Origin: Saururus chinensis
Taxonomy: Eukaryota > Streptophyta > Magnoliopsida > Piperales > Saururaceae
Assembly: GCA_035235625.1 (NCBI GenBank)
Contig: CP141144.1
Coordinates: forward strand, 47,304,014 to 47,368,013
DNA: 64,000 bases
Direction of reading: 5' to 3'
In this document: piece by piece, positions 11,091-23,600 of the stretch
How the letters are laid out: the number at the start of each line of letters is the position of its first letter
Numbering within the stretch: the stretch's first letter is position 1
Made by a program: the position numbers and the translations under genes
The notes under the pieces: generated by a model
What the model saw: the letters and a program-made list of their open reading frames with translations, nothing else
Databases searched by the model: none
Told to the model about the DNA's origin: nothing

Positions 11091-13976
11091 GTCTAGCACA
11101 AAATTATGTCTCAATATACATGACTAATATGAAAATCCAAGCTTGATGGGAGAATATGTTGAACTTTGGCTAGAGGACATCGTACCTTCCGTGGTATATG
11201 AAAATATTATTTTTGTATTAGTCCTTTGCTTTTACATTAGCTATATAGGAGTCATGCTATGGGAACCATTTTTTATGTTTCGCTTTGACAATGAGCCCAC
11301 TGTAAGAAATATATAGGGAACATTTATTTTCAAGATAGATGGCATACATACTAACGCATGTTAACACAAGTATCACTTGTGTTAATATACACTAGTATAT
11401 ATGTCATCCATTTTAAAAAGGAAAAAGTTTATATGAGCCCGGGCTCATACATGCCTATGTAAGCCCGGGCTCTATGGGCCATTGGATTCACATCCGATGG
11501 CCCATAATACTCATGGGTTTTATGAGTATTATAAACCCATGAGTAATATGGGCCGCGAGATGTAAATCCGACGGCCCATAAAACCCGGGCTCACATAGAG
11601 ATATATGAGCCCGGGCTCATATAAACGGGACTCTTTTAAAAATAGATATTGCCCTAACATTTCTTATATCCGGCCGGTGAGTAAGGAGTATAAAAAAATA
11701 TTTCTCCTACTATAATGTGTTCCTCATTTATAATAACTTGGACTTAACCATGTGTGCATGTTAATAATATTTGGTGAGTTAGCCTCCCAACTTTGACCAA
11801 AACTCATCTGGCACCGAGAAACTCTTGGTATGTAAATAGCCCGCCTGTCGGATAGAATTATAATATTTTGCTTATAAACGAAGTGTGGACTGACACGCGG
11901 TTTTTTAAAAGGAAGAGAAATGTCACTAGTTGTAGACTGGAAGCATTATTATTATTATATATTTGGATTCCCAGCTGTCTATTTATCTTGTTAATCCAAA
12001 ATATTCAATCTGGCTCATAATGAGGTCTATTAAAAGACGAGGAGCTTCATAGCCGAGGTGGCACATCCTGAGCTAAAATTTAAAAGTATTTCCACAACAT
12101 TTCATATGGAGCCTAAGTTTACATGGGCACCTGAGCACATGCTGTCAAGCATCACCGACGGTGAAATCTGCCTTCCCCCAGCTGCCAAGCTATAAATGTA
12201 TGAATGCTATGTCAGTTCGTGGGTTTTTTTAGGCAACATGTATTTTTTTTAGTTAGCTCAGAGCATCGATATACATGATTAATATAAAAATCCTGGCTTT
12301 AGCTAGAAGACACATAGTACCTTCTATGGCCATATGAAGATACCCATTTCGATTTAGATGGGACATTCTTAGCTTTTCCACTAGCTGCCCACTATATTAA
12401 GGAATGAACTATAGTTTTTATAGGATAAGTCCAATTTATAAAAATATTATAAAAATTCCTCCTTTATCTTATATAATGTGCATTAATTTTTTTAAAAACT
12501 AATATTAATTATTTAAAAAAAACTAAATTAAAAAAGAGTAGTCCAAAAAAGAGACAAATAAATGTCAATCTCTCTCAGAAAGCGGTGGTCATTTAGTTCA
12601 AACTCCAACCAAGTTGGTCACCATAGGCATTATAAATGCTGATTTATCTGTTGTGGGTCTTAATTAAGGACTATAATAGAAAAGGCTAAAAATTATGCAA
12701 AGTTTAATTTTCTTTCATAAATAGCCAACTAACTTTATAATTAATAGGGCACATTTCCACTGAATTTGGTCCCATTTAATTTTATAATTTTAATGTCATC
12801 ATAATTACAAGGGTTGTATGGGGTTCATAGTTATTAAATGAAGTTTTTATCGTACCCATCATTTGTAATTTTTCTTCTAATTCAGTCTAATTGACTTCTA
12901 CAATAAGTTTTTTAGTTATTGGATTGATGTAAGAAGAATGACATGGATTTGTTGAGGGCAAATTTTTTGGTTCTCCTAATTTGCATCGAATATTAACGTG
13001 TTAATTTATATGCAATATAACTCGACATCGTGTATGCGGCTACACACTTACAAATAATATCGTGTTAATGATAACACAATAGGAATAATTAGTGTTATAT
13101 CGCATGTATGGGTCGCATCATTACTTATGCGAAAAGAATACAAATTGTGTTTTTCTTAACATGATATGCTTTGAACTAAATACGATATGTTCAATGTCAT
13201 GTGCTCAAGAACATGATAAAGTACAATCTTGTGTAATCTAGAAATTCATTGTTACTTGACAGTTTCAAAAGTAAACTGTGTATAATTGACTCCCGTCGCA
13301 ATTTAAAATTATAACTAGGCGGAGCCATTACTACTGGTGATTTAGCTTTATTGAATATCTAGCTCATTTCCATTGATGATGATTTGTTACCGTTGTCGGG
13401 CTCTTTCATCTTGGCATACAATGATAATACCTCCTTATTTGTCTTTTTATAAATGAAAAACACTGACTGTAGATCCTTGTTGTCTTGTAATTCATATATC
13501 ATGGATGATTGGGAAAATAGAATTAAATATTTTAAAGTCACATTATTATTGATGGCTAAGTCGTTCTTTGACTTGAAGTAGCTCCTCGCCGAACCTCACC
13601 GATGGATCAATGTTCATCAACCGTGCCTTTCCACCTACGTACACTTTATCGTTGCCTACCTTTCCATTGTAATATATTTAAATATCAATTCTAACCATAA
13701 TAGGGGTTAAAGGGTGATCGAATTCGCCGAAATGAAGCCTTTAAAGCCCTCAACACCTTCTGGAGTGTAAAAAAATGGGTTTTTACTGAACAACGACATT
13801 CACCGGTGAGTCTCCGCTGGTCACCTCTCGCAGCGACTTTTGATTGCTGTTGATGAATCCTTGTTTACCGGAACAACGTCGTACTATTATGATGTTTATT
13901 TATTAGAATATATTGAGTAGTACGTTTATTAAAACTGAAAGGTAGTTTCATCCATAAATAGGTAATATAGTATTTA
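11091..13976. repeat. Segment S_A, unit 1
   Basis: AT-rich segment collinear with S_B (about 22440-25500). It contains the palindromic MITE, a copy of the NLR-upstream motif block (11738-12041, W-box core ttgacc at 11793-11798), and a minus-strand 60-codon remnant at 13359-13541 that corresponds to the longer S_B frame. It lacks the ~330-bp block found in S_B at 23160-23510. It ends in the target duplication of the MULE. No functional gene is seen. Confidence 0.7.
11420..11633. mobile_element. 214-bp palindromic MITE, copy 1
   Basis: Near-complete fold-back: the left arm (gtttatatgagcccgggctc at 11427) pairs with the right arm, and an internal GAGCCCGGGCTC occurs on both sides. Flanking 9-bp direct repeats TTTTAAAAA at 11411-11419 and 11634-11642 are the expected target duplication. 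S_B at 22755-22770 has the same flanks without the insert. A 9-bp duplication points to a Mutator-type non-autonomous element. Confidence 0.85.
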
Positions 13977-14505
13977 GGAAAAATTATTTTAATAATATTA
14001 TAAAAAAATTATTTACCACTTTGGACAATGGTGTTTTTTTGCCACGCAAGCGCCAGATAAGTAGCTGGGGCCTGCGTGGTTTTTTTTTAAAAAATTTAGT
14101 TGATTTTGTCCTTTAGAAGGATGAAATCGGGTTTAAGCTGATTTCGTCCTTCTAAAGGACAAAATCGGTTTACGACTTGACCCGATTTCGTCGTTCTAAA
14201 GGACAAAATCAGCTTAAGTTGATTTCATCTTTCTAAGTGACGAAATCGCAACACTTATCACATTTCGCTGATTAAATTTTTTTTAAAATCTATTTTAAAC
14301 TAACTTTATCACCTATCCCTGTTCATTCATACAATACATACACAATTGTATTCATTCATTCAATACATGCACAATTGCATTCATTCCACCCATTCCATGC
14401 ATAACAAATATAACATTAAAGTACATCATAGACAAGTATCAAATATATTACATCACAAGTCGAAAAAATATTATAGTTTAAAGTAAACATATAAAAAAGT
14501 TAATG

Positions 14506-15497
14506 TCATAATCTCCTAAATCCTCGACCTCGACAGTGCTGTATGAGCTCCTCCTCACAATCTGCCTCTAGCTCTGGCTGTGACTCCGAATCAGTATGTG
14601 GCTTTGGCTGCGGCTGCGGCTATGGCTTCGGCTCTGGTTCAGCATAAGTAATAGATAGTTCAACACGAGCTAGCCAATGTCGTCTATAATATAAAATCGG
14701 ATCTGGCTGAGCTACATGTGCAGTGACTAGAAATGATGAACCTGGAGGAGAGCTATACGCTGCTGATGAAGATGGAATATCAGGGAATGAAGAGTGCATC
14801 GTCTATGTCTGAGTGGCCTCGTCGACAGGATAACTTCTATGAACATCCGTAATCACCGACTGAAGCAGTGGCAAGCTACGAATGACATCATCAAACTCCC
14901 TAATCACCGATTGACATGCTGCTAATAAGTCCTTGCTTGAAGTATAGGTGTTAATTGCATCAGTCAAATGCGCATGCGTACATCGAACTAGACAAAACTA
15001 TAAAAAAATAAATTAAATATTAGATAAATAATTAATAAGAAATAAGAAAATAATATATGCCTTAATTAACAAAGTTGTACTTACCAGAACTGCCTCAGAC
15101 GCTCCCCTAGGCTGATATGTCATCTCCTCTACATCATCGCGCGGTAAAATATATCGTTGTGTAATCGGTAAGTACCACTACATATAAGCACTACAAACAT
15201 CTTGCATTGTCGTAGCCATCTCCCCTATGATAACAGTGGCTCTCCTATCCTCCCATCGAGTGATCTATGATGCATGATGTAAAGTCCAGTCGGTAATATG
15301 GCAGCCCTGTCGAGTGATGCAATGAGCAAACTCGACAGTAGAGTGTGGGACCCCTTGCTCCAGGTTAAACTAGAGTATTACCGGATCTGGCACATACATC
15401 TCTACAATCTCGTAACATATTAATGGACTACGAGAAAGCCACACCTCTCGACCATCAGTACATAGAGGAGGTAACACACCTAACATGTCCATATGAT
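14506..15497 (-). pseudogene. Plant mobile domain (PMD) C-terminal fragment in MULE, copy 1
   Basis: Downstream of the zinc-knuckle exon, after a likely 92-bp intron (15498-15589, minus-strand donor GTAAAC, acceptor CCGCAG), frames read LPPLCTDGREVWLSRSPLICYEIVE (within 15380-15480), then QGVPHSTVEFAHC, and WYLPITQRYILP (near 15150-15180). This is how the C-terminal part of plant-mobile-domain ('aminotransferase-like', MAIN-like) proteins reads. A second likely intron spans 14999-15084 (GTAAGT...TTATAG). A tail with PILYYRRHWLARVELS, a Pro/Gln/Glu-rich stretch and CRGRGFRRL follows, with stop TGA at 14506-14508. The N-terminal half of the PMD is missing, and stops and shifts break the frame. 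Assignment is from recalled family motifs. Confidence 0.6.
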
Positions 15498-15589
15498 CTG
15501 CGGAAAATTAAGATCATATCATTAATCGTAAGGAACATATGCTCATACCTAAAATATAGAATATATAAATAGATTGATTATATGTTTAC

Positions 15590-18387
15590 CAATCAACAGG
15601 AGGGTTTCTACATGATTTACTATTATGCCCACTTTGTTTACACCTCCCGTATTTAAATCCTCCTCTGCCATCTCTCTCCATAGTTCTACGGTCCATTGTA
15701 TTCCTAATGCGAATAGATCATGGGCGACCAGGTTGCCTTGTTGCTATCGGAGGGTATAACACAAAAGGTATATCCCTCTCCCAATACTCCCGACCACGAG
15801 GAGAATAAAATTCTGTGGAGTACACATTTTTATAAGTAGAAGATGTGTAAAATAGTGATGCCTGAATTGGCTCCCGCCGCTTTGCTCACATAGCGATAAG
15901 GTGCGAGCAAGGATAACCATAAACCTGAGGGATGTTGCTGTACAAGTATGCATCGCAACATTTACCATAACCTTTTGGGCACAGATTGACGTCATTTTGT
16001 ACTGACCCCTGTTGTCCCCAATTTTTCTTGTTTACTCTCTCAATATCGCTTCCACTTTGGGAGTATACGGGGTGGCCATGGCAGATGCTGCAGAAGATCG
16101 TTTAACAAACAATTTTATGACTCGATAAAAAATAGCTGACACTAAAGCCTACATGGGTAATCCTCGTGCCCCCTTCAAGACGCGATTTAAACTTTCAGCC
16201 ATATTTGTAGTCGTCATGCCAAATGTCATAAAACCACCGTGGGCAAGGGACCACTATGCAGGATGCAATTCTCCTCCATAGAGGAGATGTTTTGCCATAG
16301 GACTCTCTTGACCAATCAAGTCTATTTTAGCATCAAACTTTCTACTGTAAGTGCACAAGCTGCTCGCCCAATCAAGTCCGTGAGTGTATCATTTTTGAAC
16401 TCCTTAAAATTTACTTTTATGTGACGGATGCAATAACGATGGTGGTACAGAGGCTCGGGAAGAACCTCAGGCACGGCCTTCTGAAGCCCCTTATGTCGAT
16501 CTGAAATAATGACGATGTTCATCATGCCCATCAGTACATGAACCCTCAATTCCATTAAAAACCATTTCCAATTGTCTCCATCTTCCTTCCCAACAAGCCC
16601 GAATGCAAGAGGAAATAACCCATTGTTTCCATCTGTAGCCGTTGCAACCATAAGAGCACCAGGATATCTGCCATACAAGTGAGTGGCATCAACACCAATC
16701 ACAGGGATGCAATGTCGAAACCCTACTATAGATGACCCAACTGCCCAAAACAACCTCTTAAATCTCCTACATATGCCACCATATGCATGATGTACTTCAT
16801 CATCCTCTAAGCGGTAGTAGGTGTTAGGATTCGCTTCTTGCACCGCCCTTATGTACATTGGCAACAATTTATATAATTCCACCCAATCCCTATAAATAGC
16901 CTTGATCACCATATTGCTTACTGCCCATGCTTTCTTATAAGATATGTCAACATGATACTTCTCCTTCATTCTTTAAATAATATCCCCTTGTGTGAGAGTT
17001 AATTCGGCTTAGATAGCGGGCATTATGACCTTCGAAATAAAGGAGGCACTGCACTGCTTATGATCTGTTCTAGGCTGGGCATTCCGACATGTGTGGTCAC
17101 CTTTGTACGTCTTCAATTTAAAGTACCCATCACCCCTTTTTATTGAGCCAGACACTCTTCAAGGGTAAGTGCTATCAATGCACTTCATTGTATACTCTAA
17201 TAAATTTGTTCGTACAACCTTGTATTCGACATGATTTTGATTGAAAAACTCCTGCAAGGTTGTAACAAATGCTTCTTTATTCTCAAAGATGCGGCCAACA
17301 TATAACTCATCTTTGTTTTGTTGGTCCATATCCATTGTAGAATTAACTCCCGCATCTATCTCCTCATCTATGATGTGTGCATAGAGTGGCTCCACTTTAT
17401 AGTACGTCGGCTCTTCATCATCCACATTCATATCATTTGCAGCAATAGTATTGTCTACCGCATCATCCCCCTCGCCGTCAACCATCTATTGAACGCTTTC
17501 TTCACCTCTGACCCCTTCTTCATTCATATCAGAATCTTCTCCACTTGCTTCGTCAATATTATCTTCACCTTCATTAGCCTCATTTTCATCAATATCTTCA
17601 TCGTGGACATATGCCCCCCTACATGTAAACATCACATATGTATTAAATTTCATATGCCTAAAAAAGTTATATTCATTTATGAATATATATTTCACCTTTG
17701 ATTGGATGGTTCAACATCGGTATGACCAACATACATATAGGGGCCATCGAACATTGAGTTTCATACCATGTACCACCTTGAGACATTTGAAAGCTAAATG
17801 GCTTGTGTGCATGCGTTGTGGACCTTCCATATTACACACAAAATTCAAAATTTAGCTAAACATATTTTATTAATAATTATAAGATTCAAAACGTATTCAA
17901 AACTTAATAAACCTTACCTCCAATTAGGTCCACTTCCATCGTAAATAGGGGTAGACGAACTATGACGTTCATTTGAAGTTACTGTTATAGATAAATTTTC
18001 TTCTTCTTCGTCATCCACCGACATTTGCATATGCCTTTCATTGTTCACATTTCCATCCGAGCTCTTGTGTGAGCTCCTATGCGAGCTCTTATGTGAACTA
18101 CTTTGCCTTTCACTAGGCACTCGGGCCTCTTTTTCGAGAAATAATTCGAAAGAAATTATGCGACGCGAGTGGTGAAACATAAAACGCATTGATGCATCAT
18201 CATTTATGCATATTAATGTCATTCTCAATCTATACAACGGAATATTACATTTGATAGTAATTTTCCATCTTCTTCGATCCCACCCAACCTTGCTTACTAC
18301 TTGCATATCAAATTCATAATATGTAGATAGTTTCTTAATTAATAATCCTTCTATGCGTCCGTCATAGGTAAGTAAGAAACTAACCAT
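15590..18387 (-). pseudogene. MURA-like MULE transposase, defective, copy 1
   Basis: Would encode the DDE transposase of the MULE. Coding pieces on the minus strand, 5' to 3': N-terminal domain (18387-17914, ending NWR at a likely GTAAGG donor), an acidic Asp/Glu-rich stretch (17620-17160), and the catalytic core (16969-16322). In the core, the first Asp is in VDATH (codon at 16688-16690), the second Asp in SDRHKGL, and the RYCIRHIKVNF motif follows. Past a stop comes TTNMAESLNRVLKGARGLP (about 16145-16225). A damaged SWIM-like region (15860-15990) and a zinc-knuckle remnant RCKQSGHNSKSC (about 15612-15648, first Cys lost) complete it. In-frame stops occur after ESVQ (17486), after STYP (17159), before the core (about 16970) and after MLK (16322). 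No full transposase can be made. Confidence 0.9.
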
Positions 18388-19786
18388 TTATTCTGCCATC
18401 TCTATTCACTTAATTCATAAACAATAGATTAAATTAATATTAGAATAAGCAATTGTCTCAAAACTAAGACATTAAAATTAGATTAAGCAATTGCCTCATA
18501 TATCAATGAGTAATAATCATACACTTTATCACATATTTCTTCTCTTATCCAAATAAGACAACAAATATTCTCATACACTTCTTCAAATATTACATCTACC
18601 CTATTGATAAAAGTATTAAACTATTACTATCATCTACCCTATCCAAACTACTACTAATTCATATTTTCTATTAAATTATGCTTGGACTTTAAATAAACTG
18701 GAGTAGAAATTCGATACTCACTAATCATAATTAAGCCTATAAAATACCTATATTTTATCATAAAAAAGAAAAACTATGAAGGATTAGACCCACATAAGAT
18801 TGAAAGACGAAGAACAAGACAAGTAACCGCTTATAAGCTATTGAATCCCATAAAAATACCAGTCAGTAGAGGTATAAAATACCACAACAAACAATAATGG
18901 AGCAGGTGGAGCATCATCAAGGTAAATAATCGATTCACAAAGAACCTAAATATATCTACAAAAGAAGTTAAAAATAGAAGCGTAAAAAGGACCTGTGAGA
19001 CTAAATTCCATATGAGAAAAAATGAACAGAGCAAACCCAGTCCGGCCCCAACAATAGAAATAAACCTCTGCTAGCTAAACAAAATATGAAACACAAGGTA
19101 AATAGACAAAAAAAACTCCCAAAATGTAGACTCATACAGTCTATTCGATTTAGAGAAAATTAGGGTACCGGAGGACGGGATTGAGCATGGCGGTGGGGCA
19201 GAGGGGACGAGACCGGCGGCAAGGCAGATCTAACACAGCAGAAAAACCCAAAATTAGCCTAAAATAAGGGCAGACGATGGGAACGGCGGCAGGGCGTAGG
19301 AGACGGGACCGGCGGTGGGGCGGAGGAAATGGGACCGGCAGAGGGGTGGAGGAGACAGGACCGGCGCACATGGCGGCGGGCCGGACAATGGCAGGAGACT
19401 GACACGATGGCGGGCGGAACGTCTAGAAAAATAATGGATTGAAGTCGCGAAGACAGAAACTGACTGGAGGCGGAGGGGACGAATAAATGAAGATGATTTT
19501 GTCGTTTAGAAGGATGAAAATTTGTCATTCTAAATGACGAAATTGGGTCAAGTCGTAAACCAATTTCGTCCTTAAGAAGGATGAAATCAGCTTAAACCCG
19601 ATTTCGTCCTTCTAAAGGACGAAATCAACTAAAAAATTAACAAAAAAAAAGCCACGCAGGCGCCAGCTACTTGTCTGGCTCTTGCGTGGCAAAAAAGAAT
19701 ACCACACTAGAAAATATTTTTCAAAGTAGTCTAAAATAGTAATTAATTTTTTTAATAATTATTTATGTATTTTTCCCTAGTATTTA

Positions 19787-20635
19787 TATTTAAAATCTAA
19801 ATAATATTAAATATTATATTATTCGGCCATGCAATATAAAAAAACTCCCGTTCTAAATTATTTCTTTTCGTACTCCATTGATGGTTAACCATGATATTTG
19901 TTAAATAGAGTGATATTTTAGCTGTAACTTGTAAAGGCAATGTCATTGGATGTGCCCACTCGCACTCGCACTCGCACTCGCACTCGCACTCGCACTCGCA
20001 CTCACCCTTTGTCTCTGCTATTGATTATTGTTATGGTGCAAAGTTACTTTGTCTCCTGGCTCAGATGGCATAAATGACGGACTTATTGGATCCTTTTTAT
20101 CTCACGTTCCAATGACTGGACAAGGAAGCCAAAATTGAAATTGCCAAAGAGTGGGCTGTTTGGTAAGAAATGGATTCATTACTATCTATTTTCGTGTAGG
20201 TGATGTTCACTTGATAATCAGCTTTGAAGTAAAATGTCCATTTATTCTACTCGTTATGTATAATTTACTATAAAAATATAGTTCATTAATTACCAAAGTT
20301 ACTCCTTTGATCAGACCACTATGATGTCATCCTTATTTATAACCTGGACTTATCCCATGTGTGGGTGTTAATAATAATATTTGGTGATTAGCCTCTCCGC
20401 TTTGACCAAACCTCATCTTGGCACCGACAATTGATAGAAAGTATTAGTAGTTGTTGATAATCAGGTTGTAGAATAGAAGTATAGTATTTCGCTTATAAAT
20501 TAATTGTAGACTAATAAAGAGGTCTTTTAAAACGAAAACAAATGTCACCGGTTGTAGACTACAAGCGTTGTCAATATATTTGGATTCTCAGTTGTCTAAT
20601 TGGCTTGTTAATTCTAGTCTATGCTGCTTGCTAGC
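19787..20635 (+). promoter_or_regulatory. P: duplicated NLR upstream region without gene, unit 1
   Basis: Collinear with 54403-54501 plus 55559-56284, the region directly upstream of the NLR, minus the solo LTR. Matches include 'ttattcggccatgcaatataaaaaaactccc', 'ctggacaaggaagccaaaattgaaattgcc', the W-box core ttgacc (20402-20407) and 'gtctatgctgcttgct' at the end. Homology stops at about 20635, before the position of the NLR TATA box and start codon, and S_B begins about 15 bp later. It is therefore a promoter-like sequence with no gene of its own. Confidence 0.85.
19957..20004. repeat. (CACTCG)7 microsatellite
   Basis: Seven perfect CACTCG units followed by CACTCA. Confidence 0.95.
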
Positions 20636-20649
20636 ACACGTCTTGATCC

Positions 20650-23600
20650 GTTTATTGCCTCTTGATCCGAAGGGGAGGACAGCCAGAAGGAATGAGCAAC
20701 CCCGAATGTCGCTACCTTGCGAGACATTAGGGGAATAAGCGTTTCTAACCTCCCATTTAAATTATAGAGCTGTATATGCTAAATTAGGATGTGTGCATAT
20801 CATGATACTGTGTATTCTGATCTGCTATATTTTGATATGACCTGTTTATGTTTTGTCTTGCTCTAGGGTAAAGCGAGATGTGTAATTGTGTGTGTCCAGT
20901 CTTGGCTCAGTGATAAAGCGAGACAGGTAATGTGCTCAGTCTCGGCTTAGTGATAGAGTGAGACGTATGTTATGTTCAGTCTTAGCTCAGTGATAGAGCG
21001 AGACGTGTAAATGTGATTAATCCCGCTCTGGGGTAGAGCGAGATGTGTGGTTGTGTCACTGTTATGTTCCACTCTGTAGTAGAGCGAGACGTGTGATTTC
21101 GTTGATTTATTAACTTCCACTTGACTCCAATAGATTATGAGTTTCAATATACTTCCGATTGAATAGTAATATATACATATTTTAACGTATATAATTTTGT
21201 GATGCTTGTTGTATGTAATAGCCGTTAGGGAGAACTACGTTCAGATTTGATTGTATTGCAATAATATTATGAATGCTATCCAATATATACGTAGGCAACC
21301 AACGGCAAGGCAATGTTGGCCTGATCCAAAATGATTATAATTATAAGTTTTATTTTGATTTACACACGACTAATTATAAAGCTTCGTTGTGTGTAAATAA
21401 ATGTTGCAACCTGAGTCTACGTATAGGGAAGCTTTAAAGCTCCGTAGTATGTAGATGAACGTTGTATCTCTCACACACAGATGATGATTTCTTGCTTAAG
21501 GAAGAAGATAATTTTTATTAGAAATGTTGTGGGCCCCGGCTCAGGTCGGGGTGTTTTAGTAACGACCTTGAATTTTCAATAAGATTTTAGCCTCTAATAA
21601 GCTAATTTTAGAGTTTTAGCAATTTTTATTTAGTTAAAGATTGTTATGTGAAGTTTTATAAGATTGTGGTAGAGCATTGCAAGATGAGTGTAACAAGTCT
21701 TGAACAGCTCGAATCGGACACCGAGGTTAAAAGTTATAGTAGAAAATTTGTTACATGGGCCGGACCTACTTAAAAAGTACGGGATAACCTACCCATGTGA
21801 GGTCTAGTTTTGTAGAGCTCAACGATACAAGCCTAATGGTACCTAGAATGTGTGAATCAAAGTCCGGGAGATAAAGTTACACACATATAAAATTTTAATT
21901 TTTTTTTAAAATAAAGAAATAGAATTAAAATTATTGCATATGCTGGCATCAGCATTTGTGCGGCTTGTATTTGTGACGTGCGTTAGTGAGACACACACCA
22001 TGTGGGAGCGCACGGGGCCTGCGTATGATGCGAGACACGGCCATGTGTTGCTGCATGAGGCAAGTGGCTATTTTCGCATCATATGTTGTGCGCTTGACAC
22101 GTCTTTTTTTGAAACCGCCTCAATGCACTATAAATAGTGCGTGTCTTTTATGAAACCCCCTTAATGCACTATTAAAAAATATTTTTTAAATATAAGAGAT
22201 AAGTGAGAAATTTTAATTTATATAGTTGCGTGTATAAAAAATAGGGGATAGATAAGTTTAGGAGGGTGCAAGTAACATGTTTTTTAAGCAAAATATATCT
22301 ACCAATCACATTCTTTGCGCTTTGTTATTTTGTTAACTCTTAGCCTCAAAAGAGGCGGCAATTATATTATTTGACAATAAAACTGTCTAAATACATCACA
22401 CATCAACTAGAAAAGAGGGAGGGATCTTAAACCACTTACAGAAAAAAGTCTAATACAAAATGACTAATACGAAAATCCTGGCTTGATGGGAGAATATGTT
22501 GAACTTTGGCTAGAGGACATCGTACCTTCCGTGGTATATGAAAATATTAGTTTTGTGTTAGTCTTTCTTTGCTTTTACACTAACTACACGAGAGTATGAG
22601 AGTCACACTATAGGAAGCATTTTTTATGCTTCGCTTGGACAATGAGCCAAGCCTAAAAAATATATAGGGAATATTTATTTTCAAGATAGATGGCATATAT
22701 ACTAACACATATTAATGCAAGTATTACTTGTGCTAATGTGCACCGATATGTATATCATAAAAATAAATATTGCCCATACATTTCTTATGCTAGGTTGGTG
22801 AGTAAAGTATATAAAAAAATTCTCATAATATTATGTGTTCTTCATTTATAATAACCTGGACTTATCCCATGTGCATGTTAATAATATTTGGTGAGTTAGC
22901 CTCCCAACTTTGACCAAAACTCATCTGGCACCGAGAAACTCTTGGTATGTAAATAGCCCGCCTGTCGGATAGAATTATAATATTTTGCTTATAAACGAAG
23001 TGTGGACTGACACGCGGTTTTTTAAAAGGAAGAGAAATGTCACTAGTTGTAGGCTGGAAGCATTATTATTATTATATATTTGGATTCCCAGCTGTCTATT
23101 TATCTTGTTAATCCAAAATATTCAATCTGGCTCATAATGAGGTCTATTAAAAGACGAAGAACTTTATAAGTGTAGGGAAGCGTTTTCATGCTCCATGGCA
23201 ATCGTGAGCTAAGCGCAAATAATATAAAGAGATTATTTATTTTTAAGATAAATGGCGCATATATTAACATAAATGATACTTATACTAATATGCACTTAGT
23301 GTAGAGCGTCTATTTTAAAAATAAACACTTCTTTTATATTTTTTAGGCTTGGCTCATTATCAAAGCTGAGTAAGAAAAATGTTTCCATAGCCAAGCTCAC
23401 TGTTAGAGTGAAGCAGAAAAAACACCTCTATAGCCGAGCTCACTGTCAGAGTGAAGTAGAAAAAAAGAAAAAACATTTTCATAGCCAAGCTCATTGTCCA
23501 TAGCGGAGGTGTGGCACATCGTGAGCTAAAATTTAAAAATATTTACACAATATTTCATAAGGAGCCTAAGTATACATGGGCACGTGGGCACAAGCTGTCG

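Larger units (their letters stand above)
13977..19777 (-). mobile_element. Mutator-like element (MULE), copy 1
   Basis: 5.8 kb element with 9-bp target duplication TAGTATTTA (13968-13976 and 19778-19786) and long imperfect terminal inverted repeats. The ends read (G)GGAAAAAT, followed by an AT-rich part, a hairpin gccacgcaagcgcc...ggcctgcgtgg (14041-14080) and an array of ~27-bp palindromes (GATTTCGTCCTT-CTA-AAGGACgAAATC type, 14101-14255). The same order is found inverted at 19494-19690. It carries a defective transposase gene and a plant-mobile-domain fragment on the minus strand. Target duplication, TIRs and transposase make the class certain. Confidence 0.95.

Noticed and set aside
16239-16424. 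61-codon plus frame repeated in all units
   Set aside because: It is the antisense shadow of the transposase region; it has no independent signal.
19150-19528. GC-rich Pro/Arg/Ser frames (also in units 2 and 3)
   Set aside because: Low-complexity readings of a GC-rich stretch upstream of the transposase, overlapping the TIR palindromes and changing frame between units.
13977-19777. CACTA or hAT classification of the 5.8 kb element
   Set aside because: The 9-bp target duplication, long TIRs and the VDATH / SDRHKGL / TTNMAESLN motifs are those of Mutator-like elements.
20947-21147. 66-codon minus frame repeated at 35347 and 49746
   Set aside because: It is the 40-bp hairpin minisatellite read through in one frame.
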